Shown here piece after piece: positions 8,156 through 15,585 of a stretch of DNA of 64,000 bases. Each line of letters begins with the position of its first letter. Position 1 is the first letter of the stretch. A program made the translations under genes and the position numbers. The notes beneath the pieces were generated by a model that saw nothing but the letters and a program-made list of their open reading frames with translations, was not told where the DNA came from and ran no database searches. Origin of the DNA: Allobosea caraganae (GTDB lineage Bacteria > Pseudomonadota > Alphaproteobacteria > Rhizobiales > Beijerinckiaceae). The stretch lies in assembly GCF_003351345.1 (NCBI RefSeq), contig NZ_QQTO01000037.1, positions 1 to 64,000 of the forward strand, in the 5' to 3' direction.

Positions 8156-8199
8156 TAGCCGTGAGAGGGCGACGTCCTAGACCGCTAGACGAAGGGAGC
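8156..8199 (-). pseudogene. Truncated tRNA-Glu: 5' half only
   Basis: Reading down from 8199, GCTCCCTTCGTCTAGCGGTC continues through a D arm and anticodon stem-loop with CTCTCAC (anticodon CTC), then departs from tRNA sequence just after the 3' side of the anticodon stem (GGCTA where GGCGA is expected). There is no T arm or acceptor 3' strand. This is what integration or imprecise excision at a tRNA anticodon region leaves behind. Confidence 0.65.
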
Positions 8200-8294
8200 A
8201 GCGCGGCAGAGGCGCTGTTTAGTCGGGCTTCCGCGCCGCCGCAACTGTTTTGTGTCGAAAATCGCAACACGCGCATAGCGAAAATCGCGGCGCG

Positions 8295-8330
8295 GCAGAA
8301 AGAAGGGGACCAGCCCGGGCCGATCCCCCT
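8295..8330 (-). terminator. Terminator of the OYE-family reductase gene
   Basis: Minus strand GGGGA-T-CGGCCCGGGCTG-G-TCCCC hairpin followed by TTCTTTCT, about 40 bases after the stop at 8367. Confidence 0.6.
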
Positions 8331-8366
8331 CCGAATTCCTGCCTGCCAGCCGGATGATGTGCCCGC

Positions 8367-9476
8367 TCAGGCCGCCTTTTCCGCAAGCGCCGGATAGTCG
8401 ATGTAGCCCTTGGCGTCGCCGCCGTAGAAGGTCGCGACATCAGGCGTATTCAGCGGCGCGTTCAGGCGCAGGCGCTCGACCAGGTCGGGATTGGCGATGA
8501 AGAGGCGGCCGAAGGCGACGAGGTCGGCGCGCTTCTCGGCCAGCGCCTCGATCGCGAGCTCGCGGGTCAGGCTGTTATTGGCGATATAGGCGCCCTTGAA
8601 GGCCTTGCGCAGCGGCGCGTAGTCGAATTCGAGATAGTCGCGCGCATCGCGGGTCGCGCCCTCGACGACGTGGATGAAGGCGGTGCCGGCCTCGCTCAGC
8701 TTCTCGACGAGGTGGAGGAACAGCGCCTGCGGGTTGCTGTCGCGCGCGTCGTTGGCCGGGCTCACCGGCGAGATGCGGATGCCGACCCGGCCCTTGCCGA
8801 ACACTTTCGAGACGGCGTCGACCACTTCCAGCACCAGCCGGACGCGGTTCTCGATCGGCCCGCCATAGCTGTCGCTGCGGGTGTTGGAGCCGTCGCGCAG
8901 GAACTGGTCGAGCAGGTAGCCATGGGCGCCGTGCAGCTCGATGCCGTCGAAGCCGGCGGCCTTGGCGTTCTCGGCCGCCTTGACATAGTCGGCGATGATG
9001 CCGGGGATTTCGTCGAGCCCGAGTTCGCGCGGCTCAGACACCTCGGCGAAGCCGCTCTCGATATAGGTCTTGGTCTTGGCGGGGATCGACGACGGCGCGA
9101 CCGGCGCCTGGTTGCCCGGCTGCAGCGAGACATGGCTGACGCGGCCGACATGCCAGATCTGCGCGATGATCTTGCCTCCTTCGGCATGCACGGCGTCGGT
9201 CACGGCCTTCCAGCCGGCGATCTGCTCCTTGCTGTAGATGCCCGGCGTCCAGACATAGCCCTGGCCCTGCTGCGAGATCTGCGTGCCCTCGGTCACGATC
9301 AGCCCGGCGCCGGCGCGCTGACGATAATACTCGACATTGAGCGCGTTGGGCGCGTCGAGGCCGCGCGTGGCGCGGTTGCGCGTCAGCGGCGCCATGACGA
9401 TGCGGTTCTTGAGCGCGATGTCGCCGAGCTGGAAGGGCTCGAACAGCAGGGCGGCTTGATCCTCGGAATGGCTCAT
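8367..9476 (-). CDS. Old yellow enzyme-family NADH:flavin oxidoreductase (alkene reductase)
   Basis: A 369-residue FMN-dependent TIM-barrel enzyme that reduces activated C=C bonds of unsaturated carbonyls, nitrate esters or similar electrophiles with NAD(P)H in the cytoplasm. Diagnostic segments are MAPLTRNRA near residue 30, the IWHVGR strand, the substrate-binding HGAHGYLLDQFL block (the His-x-x-His version seen in NemA/XenB relatives), and SYGGPIENRVRL. Length is normal for the family. The start ATG at 9476 has GAGG upstream; longer in-frame extensions run into divergent promoter sequence. It stands alone, divergent from comF, and ends at a hairpin terminator. Natural substrate unknown. 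Confidence 0.9.
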   Translation of the reverse strand: MSHSEDQAALLFEPFQLGDIALKNRIVMAPLTRNRATRGLDAPNALNVEYYRQRAGAGLIVTEGTQISQQGQGYVWTPGIYSKEQIAGWKAVTDAVHAEGGKIIAQIWHVGRVSHVSLQPGNQAPVAPSSIPAKTKTYIESGFAEVSEPRELGLDEIPGIIADYVKAAENAKAAGFDGIELHGAHGYLLDQFLRDGSNTRSDSYGGPIENRVRLVLEVVDAVSKVFGKGRVGIRISPVSPANDARDSNPQALFLHLVEKLSEAGTAFIHVVEGATRDARDYLEFDYAPLRKAFKGAYIANNSLTRELAIEALAEKRADLVAFGRLFIANPDLVERLRLNAPLNTPDVATFYGGDAKGYIDYPALAEKAA

Positions 9477-9672
9477 CGGGATGGTCCTCGTAAGACTCGC
9501 GGCAGATGCCGGAGGAAAATGAAACAGGAGCATGAAAGCACGCGAAACCTGCTCCCGCCATGCTCCTGACGCTCGACGAGATATGTGTTGCGCTGCGGAA
9601 TGACAGGGTCGCAAATATCAACTGCCCGTGAAAGCGACGGGCTTGCCGAACCTGCCGCCCAATCGAGATGAA
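9477..9672. promoter_or_regulatory. Divergent intergenic region with a 9-base inverted repeat
   Basis: Promoters for the reductase and comF must lie here. AGGAGCATG (9526-9534) and CATGCTCCT (9559-9567) form perfect arms 24 bases apart, 50 bases upstream of the reductase start, and could be a regulator site. Confidence 0.3.
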
Positions 9673-10473
9673 ATGACCAATTCCGACCCCGGAAGCGGAA
9701 AAGCCATCCCCACGCCGCGCCACTGGCTCGGCGCGCTGCGCTTTGTCGCGGGCGCCGGCCTGCGCCAGGCGGTCGGCCTGGTCTATCCGCCCAGCTGCAT
9801 CGCCTGCCAGGGTGCGACCGCCGAGGCGCAGGCGCTGTGCGCCAGGTGCTGGAGCGGCATCGGCTTCATCGAGCGGCCCTATTGCGAGCGGCTCGGCACG
9901 CCCTTCGAAGTCGATCTCGGCGCCGGACTGGTCTCGCCGGCCGCGATCGCCGATCCGCCGGTGTTCCAGCGGGCCCGCGCCGTCTGCCGCTTCGACGGCA
10001 CGGCGCGCGAGCTGGTTCACAAGCTGAAATATGGCGACCGCACCGAGCTTGCCCTGACGCTCGGCCGGATGATGACGCAGGCCGGGCATGAATTGCTCGC
10101 CGAGGCCGGCCTGATCGTGCCCGTGCCCTTGCATCGCACCCGGCTCTGGACCCGGCGCTTCAACCAGGCGGCGGCGCTGGCCAAGGTGCTGTCGGAGCGC
10201 AGCGGCGTCGCGCTCGCGCCCACAGCCCTCACCCGCGTCAAGCGCACGAAGCAGCAGGTCGGCCTGACCCGGCCGCAGCGCGCCGACAACCTGCAGGGCG
10301 CCTTCAAGGTGCTGCCGGCGATGAAGCCAGCGATCGAGGGGCGGCGCGTCCTGCTCGTCGACGACGTGCTGACCACTGGCGCGACCGCCAACGCCGCCGC
10401 TCGCGCCCTGCTGCGGGCCGGCGCTCGCCAAGTCGACATGCTCACTTTCGCCCGGGTGGTGACGGAAGCATGA
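9673..10473 (+). CDS. ComF-family amidophosphoribosyltransferase-like protein
   Basis: A 266-residue protein. It has an N-terminal four-cysteine zinc motif (CIACQG...CARCWSG) and a C-terminal PRTase fold with the PRPP loop VLLVDDVLTTGAT. ComF proteins assist DNA uptake in competent bacteria; in Alphaproteobacteria the gene is conserved without clear competence and its exact reaction is unknown. I prefer the ATG at 9673; a GTG at 9628 is an alternative. It begins the conserved block comF-grxC-nitrilase-DUF1178, all on the plus strand with short gaps, so co-transcription is likely. Confidence 0.88.
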   Translation: MTNSDPGSGKAIPTPRHWLGALRFVAGAGLRQAVGLVYPPSCIACQGATAEAQALCARCWSGIGFIERPYCERLGTPFEVDLGAGLVSPAAIADPPVFQRARAVCRFDGTARELVHKLKYGDRTELALTLGRMMTQAGHELLAEAGLIVPVPLHRTRLWTRRFNQAAALAKVLSERSGVALAPTALTRVKRTKQQVGLTRPQRADNLQGAFKVLPAMKPAIEGRRVLLVDDVLTTGATANAAARALLRAGARQVDMLTFARVVTEA

Positions 10474-10517
10474 CGGCACACTACATTGCATCGCAACGTA
10501 ACGATGCCGAGCCCGCC

Positions 10518-10775
10518 ATGCCTCAGGTCACGCTCTACACCACCAGTTGGTGCCCCTATTGCTCCGCCGCCAAGTCGCTGCTCAAGAAGAAGGGCGTCGC
10601 GTTCGAGGAGATCGACGTCGACGGCAAGCCCGATCTGCGCAAGACCATGACCGAGCGTGCCGGCGGTCGCACCTCGGTGCCGCAGATCTTCGTCGGCGCG
10701 ACCCATGTCGGCGGCTCCGACGACCTGCATGCGCTCGATGCGCGCGGCGAGCTCGACAAGCTGCTGGCAGCCTGA
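10518..10775 (+). CDS. grxC: Glutaredoxin 3
   Basis: An 85-residue cytoplasmic thiol oxidoreductase of the dithiol glutaredoxin class, reduced by glutathione. The active site C-P-Y-C is at residues 12-15, followed by the GSH-binding TSVPQIFVG segment with cis-Pro and the GGSDDLHAL helix start. Length and motifs are canonical. It lies 44 bases after comF and 11 bases before the nitrilase gene, in the same operon-like block. Confidence 0.95.
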   Translation: MPQVTLYTTSWCPYCSAAKSLLKKKGVAFEEIDVDGKPDLRKTMTERAGGRTSVPQIFVGATHVGGSDDLHALDARGELDKLLAA

Positions 10776-10786
10776 GGGAGAATGCG

Positions 10787-11653
10787 ATGAGCGCGACGAC
10801 CAGCTTCAAGGCGGCCTGCATCCAGATGCGCTCGACGCAGGATCAGGCGCAGAACCGCGACGACGCCATCCGGATGATCCGCGAGGCAGCCGCGGCCGGC
10901 GCGCTCTTCGTGCAGACGCCTGAGATGACCAATCTGGTCGAGCGCAGCACCACCCGCCTGCGCGCCGTCGTCGATGTCGAGGACAGGCACATCGTGCTGG
11001 CCGGCCTGCGCGAGGCGGCGCGCGACGCGAAGATCTGGCTGCATATCGGCTCGCTCTCGGTCAAGGTCGGCGAAAAGGTCGCCAATCGCGGCTACATGAT
11101 CGATCCCGAAGGGCAGATCGCCGCGCGCTACGACAAGGTCCACCTCTTCGACGTCGATCTGCCCAATGGCGAGAAATGGCGGGAATCCGCGACCTATACC
11201 GGCGGCGAGAGCGCGGGCGTGGTCGAGACGCCCTGGGGCCTGGTCGGCATGTCGATCTGCTACGACATCCGCTTCCCCTATCTCTACCGCGCCGAGGCCG
11301 AGGCCGGCGCCTTCATGCTGACGGCTCCGGCCTGCTTCACCCGCCAGACCGGCGAGGCGCATTGGCAGGTGCTGCAGCGGGCGCGAGCCATCGAGAACGG
11401 CGCCTTCATGATCTCGGCCGCGCAGGCCGGCACGCATGAGGACGGCCGCGAGACCTATGGCCACTCGATCATCGTCGACCCCTGGGGCCGCGTGCTGGCG
11501 GAGGCCGAGGCCGAGCCCGGCGTGATCATGGCCGAGATCGAGCTTGCGCTCGTCGCCGACGCGCGCCAGCGCATTCCGACCATGCAGCACGCCCGCCCGG
11601 TCGCGGTCACCGCCTATCGTGCCGAAAAGCCGCGGCTCGATGCGGCCGAGTAA
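10787..11653 (+). CDS. Carbon-nitrogen hydrolase (nitrilase superfamily, NIT/omega-amidase type)
   Basis: A 288-residue cytoplasmic amidohydrolase. The Glu-Lys-Cys triad is visible at E46 (TPEMTNL), K117 (RYDKVHLF) and C158 (SICYDIRFP). The family member closest by context hydrolyses deaminated glutathione; co-occurrence with glutaredoxin next door fits a glutathione repair role, though this is inference. The ATG at 10787 is preceded by GAGGGA. It lies between grxC and the DUF1178 gene, an arrangement conserved in Hyphomicrobiales. Confidence 0.9.
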   Translation: MSATTSFKAACIQMRSTQDQAQNRDDAIRMIREAAAAGALFVQTPEMTNLVERSTTRLRAVVDVEDRHIVLAGLREAARDAKIWLHIGSLSVKVGEKVANRGYMIDPEGQIAARYDKVHLFDVDLPNGEKWRESATYTGGESAGVVETPWGLVGMSICYDIRFPYLYRAEAEAGAFMLTAPACFTRQTGEAHWQVLQRARAIENGAFMISAAQAGTHEDGRETYGHSIIVDPWGRVLAEAEAEPGVIMAEIELALVADARQRIPTMQHARPVAVTAYRAEKPRLDAAE

Positions 11654-11713
11654 GCCTTGCGCAGGCCAGATGCAGGATTATCTGGCGGGATTGCCCTGCC
11701 CGATTGATGTGAC

Positions 11714-12196
11714 ATGATCCGCTACGCCCTCGTCTGCGACTCCGGCCACGAATTCGAAAGCTGGTTCGCCACCTCATCCAGCTTCGAGGAGCAGGCCGCG
11801 CGCGGCTTCGTCTCCTGCCCGATCTGCGATAGCGCCAGGGTCGAGCGCGCCATCATGGCGCCGAACGTCGCCCGCACCGACCTTGGGCCGCGCGCGGCGG
11901 AGCCTGCCTCCGAACCGGCGCCGGCGCCAGCCACCGCCCCTGCCGCCACGCCGATGGCGCTGATGGGCGAGAAGGAAGTCGCCTTCCGCGAGATGCTGGT
12001 CGCGCTGCACAAGCACGTCACCGAGAACGCCGAGCATGTCGGCCCGCGCTTCGCCGAAGAGGCGCTGAAGATCCATCACGGCGAAGCCGACAGCCGCGCC
12101 ATCTACGGCGAGGCGACGGCCGAGGACACCAAGCTGCTGCATGAGGAGGGCGTCGACTTCATGCCCTTGCCGCGGCTGCCGGGCGGGCGGAACTAA
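11714..12196 (+). CDS. DUF1178 family protein
   Basis: A 160-residue protein. It begins MIRYALVCDSGHEFESWF and has a zinc-ribbon-like CPICDS pair near residue 36, the standard DUF1178 start. A Pro/Ala-rich linker (about residues 58-80) separates it from a helical C-terminal half ending DFMPLPRLPGG. Function is unknown for the family. It is the last gene of the comF-grxC-nitrilase block. Confidence 0.88.
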   Translation: MIRYALVCDSGHEFESWFATSSSFEEQAARGFVSCPICDSARVERAIMAPNVARTDLGPRAAEPASEPAPAPATAPAATPMALMGEKEVAFREMLVALHKHVTENAEHVGPRFAEEALKIHHGEADSRAIYGEATAEDTKLLHEEGVDFMPLPRLPGGRN

Positions 12197-12219
12197 GCCG
12201 AAACGTCCTCTCCCCTCCT

Positions 12220-12313
12220 CCGTCATGGTCGGCCTTGTGCCGACCATCCACGTCTTCGCCTATCGTGGGCGCCGTTCAAGACGTGGGTGCTCGCCACAAG
12301 GGCGAGCATGACG
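12220..12313. repeat. CGTCATG/CATGACG palindromic repeat, copy 1
   Basis: Each arm is itself a hairpin (CATGGTCGGC-CTTGTG-CCGACCATC and GTGCTCGCC-ACAAG-GGCGAGCATG), and the inner parts CCACGTCTT and AAGACGTGG also pair. Other copies: 40150-40262, 44810-44890, 50740-50832 and 59864-59954. Confidence 0.75.
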
Positions 12314-12345
12314 GACAGAGCTTGAAAACAGCGCACTTCATCCTC

Positions 12346-12378
12346 TTGCAAATCCCACAATGCGGGCATATACCCGCA
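12346..12378 (+). promoter_or_regulatory. marR promoter and operator 1
   Basis: -35 TTGCAA (12346-12351), a 17-base spacer and -10 TATACC (12369-12374). The 18-base operator TGCGGGCATATACCCGCA (12361-12378; TGCGGG-N6-CCCGCA) covers the -10 box and ends three bases before the ATG. The identical 18-mer recurs at 12794-12811. Transcription should begin at the start codon. Confidence 0.7.
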
Positions 12379-12381
12379 TCC

Positions 12382-12780
12382 ATGTCCACGCCCTGCATCT
12401 GCACGACCCTGCGCTCGGCCTCGCGCCGCATGGCTTCGTTCTATGACGAGGCGATAGCGCCGGTCGGCGTCAACATCGCCCAATTCAGCCTGATGCGGAC
12501 GATCGCGCGCGCCGCCCCGTTGACGCTGACCGAACTTGGCCGCCTCACCGATCTCGATCGCTCGACCATCGGACGCAATGTCCGCGTCATCGAGAAGATG
12601 GGCCTGGTCGAGCTCGGCCGCGGCGAAGACCAGCGCGAGGCGGTGGTGACGCTCTCCGATGCCGGCCGGCAGGTCCTGGCTGACGGCGCCCCGCTCTGGG
12701 ATGCCGCGCAGCAGACGCTCGATGAGCGGCTGGGCGTCGAAACCATGCGGAATCTGCGCTCCATGCTCGATTCGCTTTGA
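12382..12780 (+). CDS. MarR-family transcriptional regulator
   Basis: A 132-residue winged-helix regulator. The DNA-binding part (LTLTELGRLTDLDRSTIGRN and the EDQREAVVTLSDAG wing) is in the middle, with dimerisation helices at both ends. The gene starts three bases after an 18-base palindrome that overlaps its own -10 box, and an identical palindrome precedes the MFS gene downstream. The simplest reading is a repressor of itself and the transporter, released by a ligand the transporter handles. No ribosome binding site fits between operator and ATG, so translation of a leaderless message is likely. Confidence 0.88.
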   Translation: MSTPCICTTLRSASRRMASFYDEAIAPVGVNIAQFSLMRTIARAAPLTLTELGRLTDLDRSTIGRNVRVIEKMGLVELGRGEDQREAVVTLSDAGRQVLADGAPLWDAAQQTLDERLGVETMRNLRSMLDSL

Positions 12781-12793
12781 TCTTTCACATAAA

Positions 12794-12811
12794 TGCGGGC
12801 ATATACCCGCA
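12794..12811 (+). promoter_or_regulatory. MarR operator 2 before the MFS gene
   Basis: TGCGGGCATATACCCGCA, identical to 12361-12378. It again contains TATACC (12802-12807) as a likely -10 box. AGGAG at 12814-12818 serves as the ribosome binding site of the MFS gene. Confidence 0.7.
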
Positions 12812-12824
12812 ATAGGAGTTCCGC

Positions 12825-14138
12825 ATGCCGACCGATACGCTCGCACCACCGGTTCCAACCGGCCTCGCCGCCCCGCTCGCGCGGCGCGGCATCCATTATG
12901 GCTGGGTCGTCGCCGCCGTGACCTTCATGACGATGCTGGTGACGGCCGGCGCGGTCGGGGCGCCCGGCGTGCTGATCGGCCCGTTGCAGAAGGAATTCGG
13001 CTGGGCCACCTCCGAGATCTCCTCGGCATTGGCGATCCGGCTGGCGCTGTTCGGCCTGATGGGGCCATTCGCCGCCGCCTTCATGAATCGCTTCGGCGTC
13101 CGGCCCGTCGCCGGCGTCGCCCTGACCTTCATCGCCCTGAGCATCCTCGGCTCCTTCGCGATGACGCAGCTCTGGCACCTGATGCTGCTTTGGGGCGTCG
13201 TCCTCGGCCTCGGCACCGGCATGACTGCGATGGTGCTCGGCGCCACCGTGGCGACGCGCTGGTTCACGCATCGGCGCGGCCTCGTGGTCGGGCTGCTGAC
13301 GGCCAGCACCGCGACCGGGCAGCTCGTCTTCCTGCCGCTGCTGGCGGAGCTGACCGAGCGCGTCGGCTGGCGCTACGCCATGCTCTTCGTGCTGGGGATG
13401 ATCCTCGTCGCCGCGATCGGCGTCCTGCTGCTGATGCGCGACCGGCCGGCCGATGTCGGGCTCGCGCCCTATGGCGACACCAAGCTCGTGCCGGCCCCGG
13501 CGGTTCCGACCAGCCTGCTGACGATGCTCGCCTCGCCGATCGTGGCGCTGCGCGAGGTCTCGACCTCGCGCACCTTCTGGGTGCTGTTCGGTACGTTCTT
13601 CATCTGCGGCGCCAGCACCAACGGCCTGGTCCAGACCCATTTCATCTCGCTCTGCGGCGATTACGGCATGGCGGCGGTGACGGCGGCCAGCGTGCTGGCC
13701 GTGATCGGCATCTTCGACTTCGCCGGCACGGTCGGCTCCGGCTGGCTCTCGGATCGCTATGACAGCCGCTGGCTGCTGTTCTGGTACTACGGCCTGCGCG
13801 GGCTCTCGCTGCTCTACCTGCCCTTCACCGATTTCTCGTTCTACGGCCTCGGGCTTTTCGCGGTGTTCTACGGGCTCGACTGGGTCGCGACCGTGCCGCC
13901 GACCGTCAAGATCGCCGCCGACCGCTTCGGCGAGAAGACCAATCTGGTCTTCGGCTGGATCTTCGCCGGACACCAGTTGGGTGCCGCCTTCGCCGCCTAT
14001 GGCGCCGGCTTCAGCCGCACCGCCTACCAGAGCTACCTGCCGGCCTTCTTCATCGCCGGCGCGCTTTGCCTCTTCGCCGCAGCCTTCGCCGTGACGCTGC
14101 GCGGCAAGGTCAGCCTGCCGGTCGCCAAGGCGGCATGA
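12825..14138 (+). CDS. MFS transporter, MarR-linked
   Basis: A 437-residue inner-membrane carrier with about 12 hydrophobic segments. MFS loop motifs are visible (FMNRFGVRPVAG after TM2, SGWLSDRYDSRW after TM8). The general build resembles monocarboxylate/oxalate-type MFS proteins more than drug exporters. It has its own ribosome binding site and sits 44 bases after marR, with an identical MarR operator in front and a strong terminator behind. Expression is therefore probably controlled by that MarR protein. Substrate unknown. Confidence 0.85.
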   Translation: MPTDTLAPPVPTGLAAPLARRGIHYGWVVAAVTFMTMLVTAGAVGAPGVLIGPLQKEFGWATSEISSALAIRLALFGLMGPFAAAFMNRFGVRPVAGVALTFIALSILGSFAMTQLWHLMLLWGVVLGLGTGMTAMVLGATVATRWFTHRRGLVVGLLTASTATGQLVFLPLLAELTERVGWRYAMLFVLGMILVAAIGVLLLMRDRPADVGLAPYGDTKLVPAPAVPTSLLTMLASPIVALREVSTSRTFWVLFGTFFICGASTNGLVQTHFISLCGDYGMAAVTAASVLAVIGIFDFAGTVGSGWLSDRYDSRWLLFWYYGLRGLSLLYLPFTDFSFYGLGLFAVFYGLDWVATVPPTVKIAADRFGEKTNLVFGWIFAGHQLGAAFAAYGAGFSRTAYQSYLPAFFIAGALCLFAAAFAVTLRGKVSLPVAKAA

Positions 14139-14145
14139 ACGCGAC

Positions 14146-14170
14146 GCTCCGGCGCCTCTGGCGCCGGAGC
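14146..14170. terminator. Bidirectional terminator hairpin
   Basis: GCTCCGGCGC, loop CTCTG and GCGCCGGAGC form a perfect 10-base GC stem between the convergent MFS (stop 14138) and aminotransferase (stop 14173) genes. There is no long T tract on either side. Confidence 0.55.
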
Positions 14171-14172
14171 GC

Positions 14173-15417
14173 TCAAGCGGCGCGTCCCGCCTTTGAGGCC
14201 AAGTAGCGCTGCACCGCCCGCTCCAGCCGGCGCACGCCCTCAGTGATCACCTCCGGCGAGGAGCGAGTGAAGTTGACCCGCATCGCATCGGTCAGCCTGC
14301 CATCGGGATCGAACACGCTGCTCGGCACGAAGGCGACCTTCTCCTCCAGCGCACAGGCATAAAGCGCGTTGGTGTCGATCTCCGCTGATTTCGCCCGCAT
14401 CCAGACGAACATGCCGCCCGGCGGCACCTCCCAGCTGAACCATTCCGACAGGTGCTGCGCGGCGGCCGCGCACAGTGCATCGCGCCGCTCGCGATAGGCC
14501 GCGACGATGCGCGGGATGTGCTCCGCCTCGAAACCGCTCTCGATCAGTTCCAGCGCCACCGCCTGCGTGAACATGCTGCTGCTGATGTCGGTCGATTGCT
14601 TGGCCAGCGCCAAGGTCGCGATCATGCCGGCCTCGGCCACGACCCAGCCGACGCGCAGGCCCGGCACCAGGCTCTTCGACAGCGTGCCGAGATAGATCAC
14701 CGGCCCGTCATAGGCCCCCGTCGGATGGCGCTCGCCATGCAGGGCGAGGATGCTCGGCCCAGCCGCGCCATCGAGCTGGAGCGGCAGATAAGGATCGTCC
14801 TCGACCAGCCAGGTCCCGGCTTCCAGAACCTTGTCGAGCAGCGCCGCACGCCGGGCCTGCGAGACCAGCACGCCGGTCGGGTTCGAGTAGTTCGGCACGG
14901 CATAGACGAACTTGGCCTGGCGCAGGCCTGCCTCAAAGCCCGGCCCCTCGCCGGACCAGTCGAGCCTCTCGTAGCGCGGCTGGCGCGGCCGCCAAGCGTC
15001 GAGCGCGCCGAGATAGGTCGGGAACTGGTTGACGATGAGGTCGCCCGGATCGATCAGCGCCTTGCCGAGCAGGTCGAGCCCTTGCATCGCGCCGGTGGTC
15101 AGCAGCACGTTCTCGGGGCCGAAGCGCCGGCCCGCGCTGGCGGAGATGCGTTCGGCGATAGCGGCCCGCAGCGCCGGCAGTCCCTCCACCGAGCCATATT
15201 CGAGCGCGACGCTGCCCCAGCGCGCCAGCGCTCGCTCGCTCGCCCTGGCGATGGCCTCGACCGGATAGAGCTCGGCCGCCGGCAGCCCGCCAGCAAGGCT
15301 GACGATATCGGCCCGCCCGCCGATCGCCATGAACTGCTGCGTGATGCTGTTGCCCGAATCGAGCCATTGCGCGCGCGCCGGGCGCTGCGCAGGCTTCTGT
15401 CCGCCGGATATCGCCAT
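14173..15417 (-). CDS. PLP-dependent aminotransferase (2-aminoadipate/aromatic class I type)
   Basis: A 414-residue fold-type I aminotransferase without the N-terminal GntR helix-turn-helix of MocR proteins. Visible are VSLAGGLPAAELYP at the N-terminus, the ALEYGSVEGLPALR block, VPNYSNPTG, VEDDPYLPL and the PLP lysine in GTLSKSLVPGLRVGW (about residue 247). The closest experimentally known type is LysN-like 2-aminoadipate transaminase with broad specificity. It is divergent from D-tartrate dehydratase, with a shared 168-base promoter region. True substrate unknown. Confidence 0.85.
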   Translation of the reverse strand: MAISGGQKPAQRPARAQWLDSGNSITQQFMAIGGRADIVSLAGGLPAAELYPVEAIARASERALARWGSVALEYGSVEGLPALRAAIAERISASAGRRFGPENVLLTTGAMQGLDLLGKALIDPGDLIVNQFPTYLGALDAWRPRQPRYERLDWSGEGPGFEAGLRQAKFVYAVPNYSNPTGVLVSQARRAALLDKVLEAGTWLVEDDPYLPLQLDGAAGPSILALHGERHPTGAYDGPVIYLGTLSKSLVPGLRVGWVVAEAGMIATLALAKQSTDISSSMFTQAVALELIESGFEAEHIPRIVAAYRERRDALCAAAAQHLSEWFSWEVPPGGMFVWMRAKSAEIDTNALYACALEEKVAFVPSSVFDPDGRLTDAMRVNFTRSSPEVITEGVRRLERAVQRYLASKAGRAA

Positions 15418-15530
15418 CTCACCTCCCCGAGTCGCGCGACCATAGCATCCGCTGGTCCGGGCGGCTGCGGATCGGGCGAACGCCCGAGCCGACCTGAGCG
15501 CATACGGGGCCAGCAGATACCGTTCGCCCA

Positions 15531-15543
15531 GTTGTCATACAAC
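15531..15543. promoter_or_regulatory. Candidate operator GTTGTcatACAAC
   Basis: A short dyad of the kind bound by GntR/FadR-type regulators, 43 bases upstream of the tartrate dehydratase start and inside the divergent promoter region. No regulator gene is adjacent. Confidence 0.35.
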
Positions 15544-15585
15544 TTTACTCAGGGCATAAGCACGCCAACCTGAGAGGACCCCTGC

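Noticed and set aside
14173-15417. MocR/GntR-type regulator
   Set aside because: The protein has only the aminotransferase fold; no N-terminal helix-turn-helix is present.
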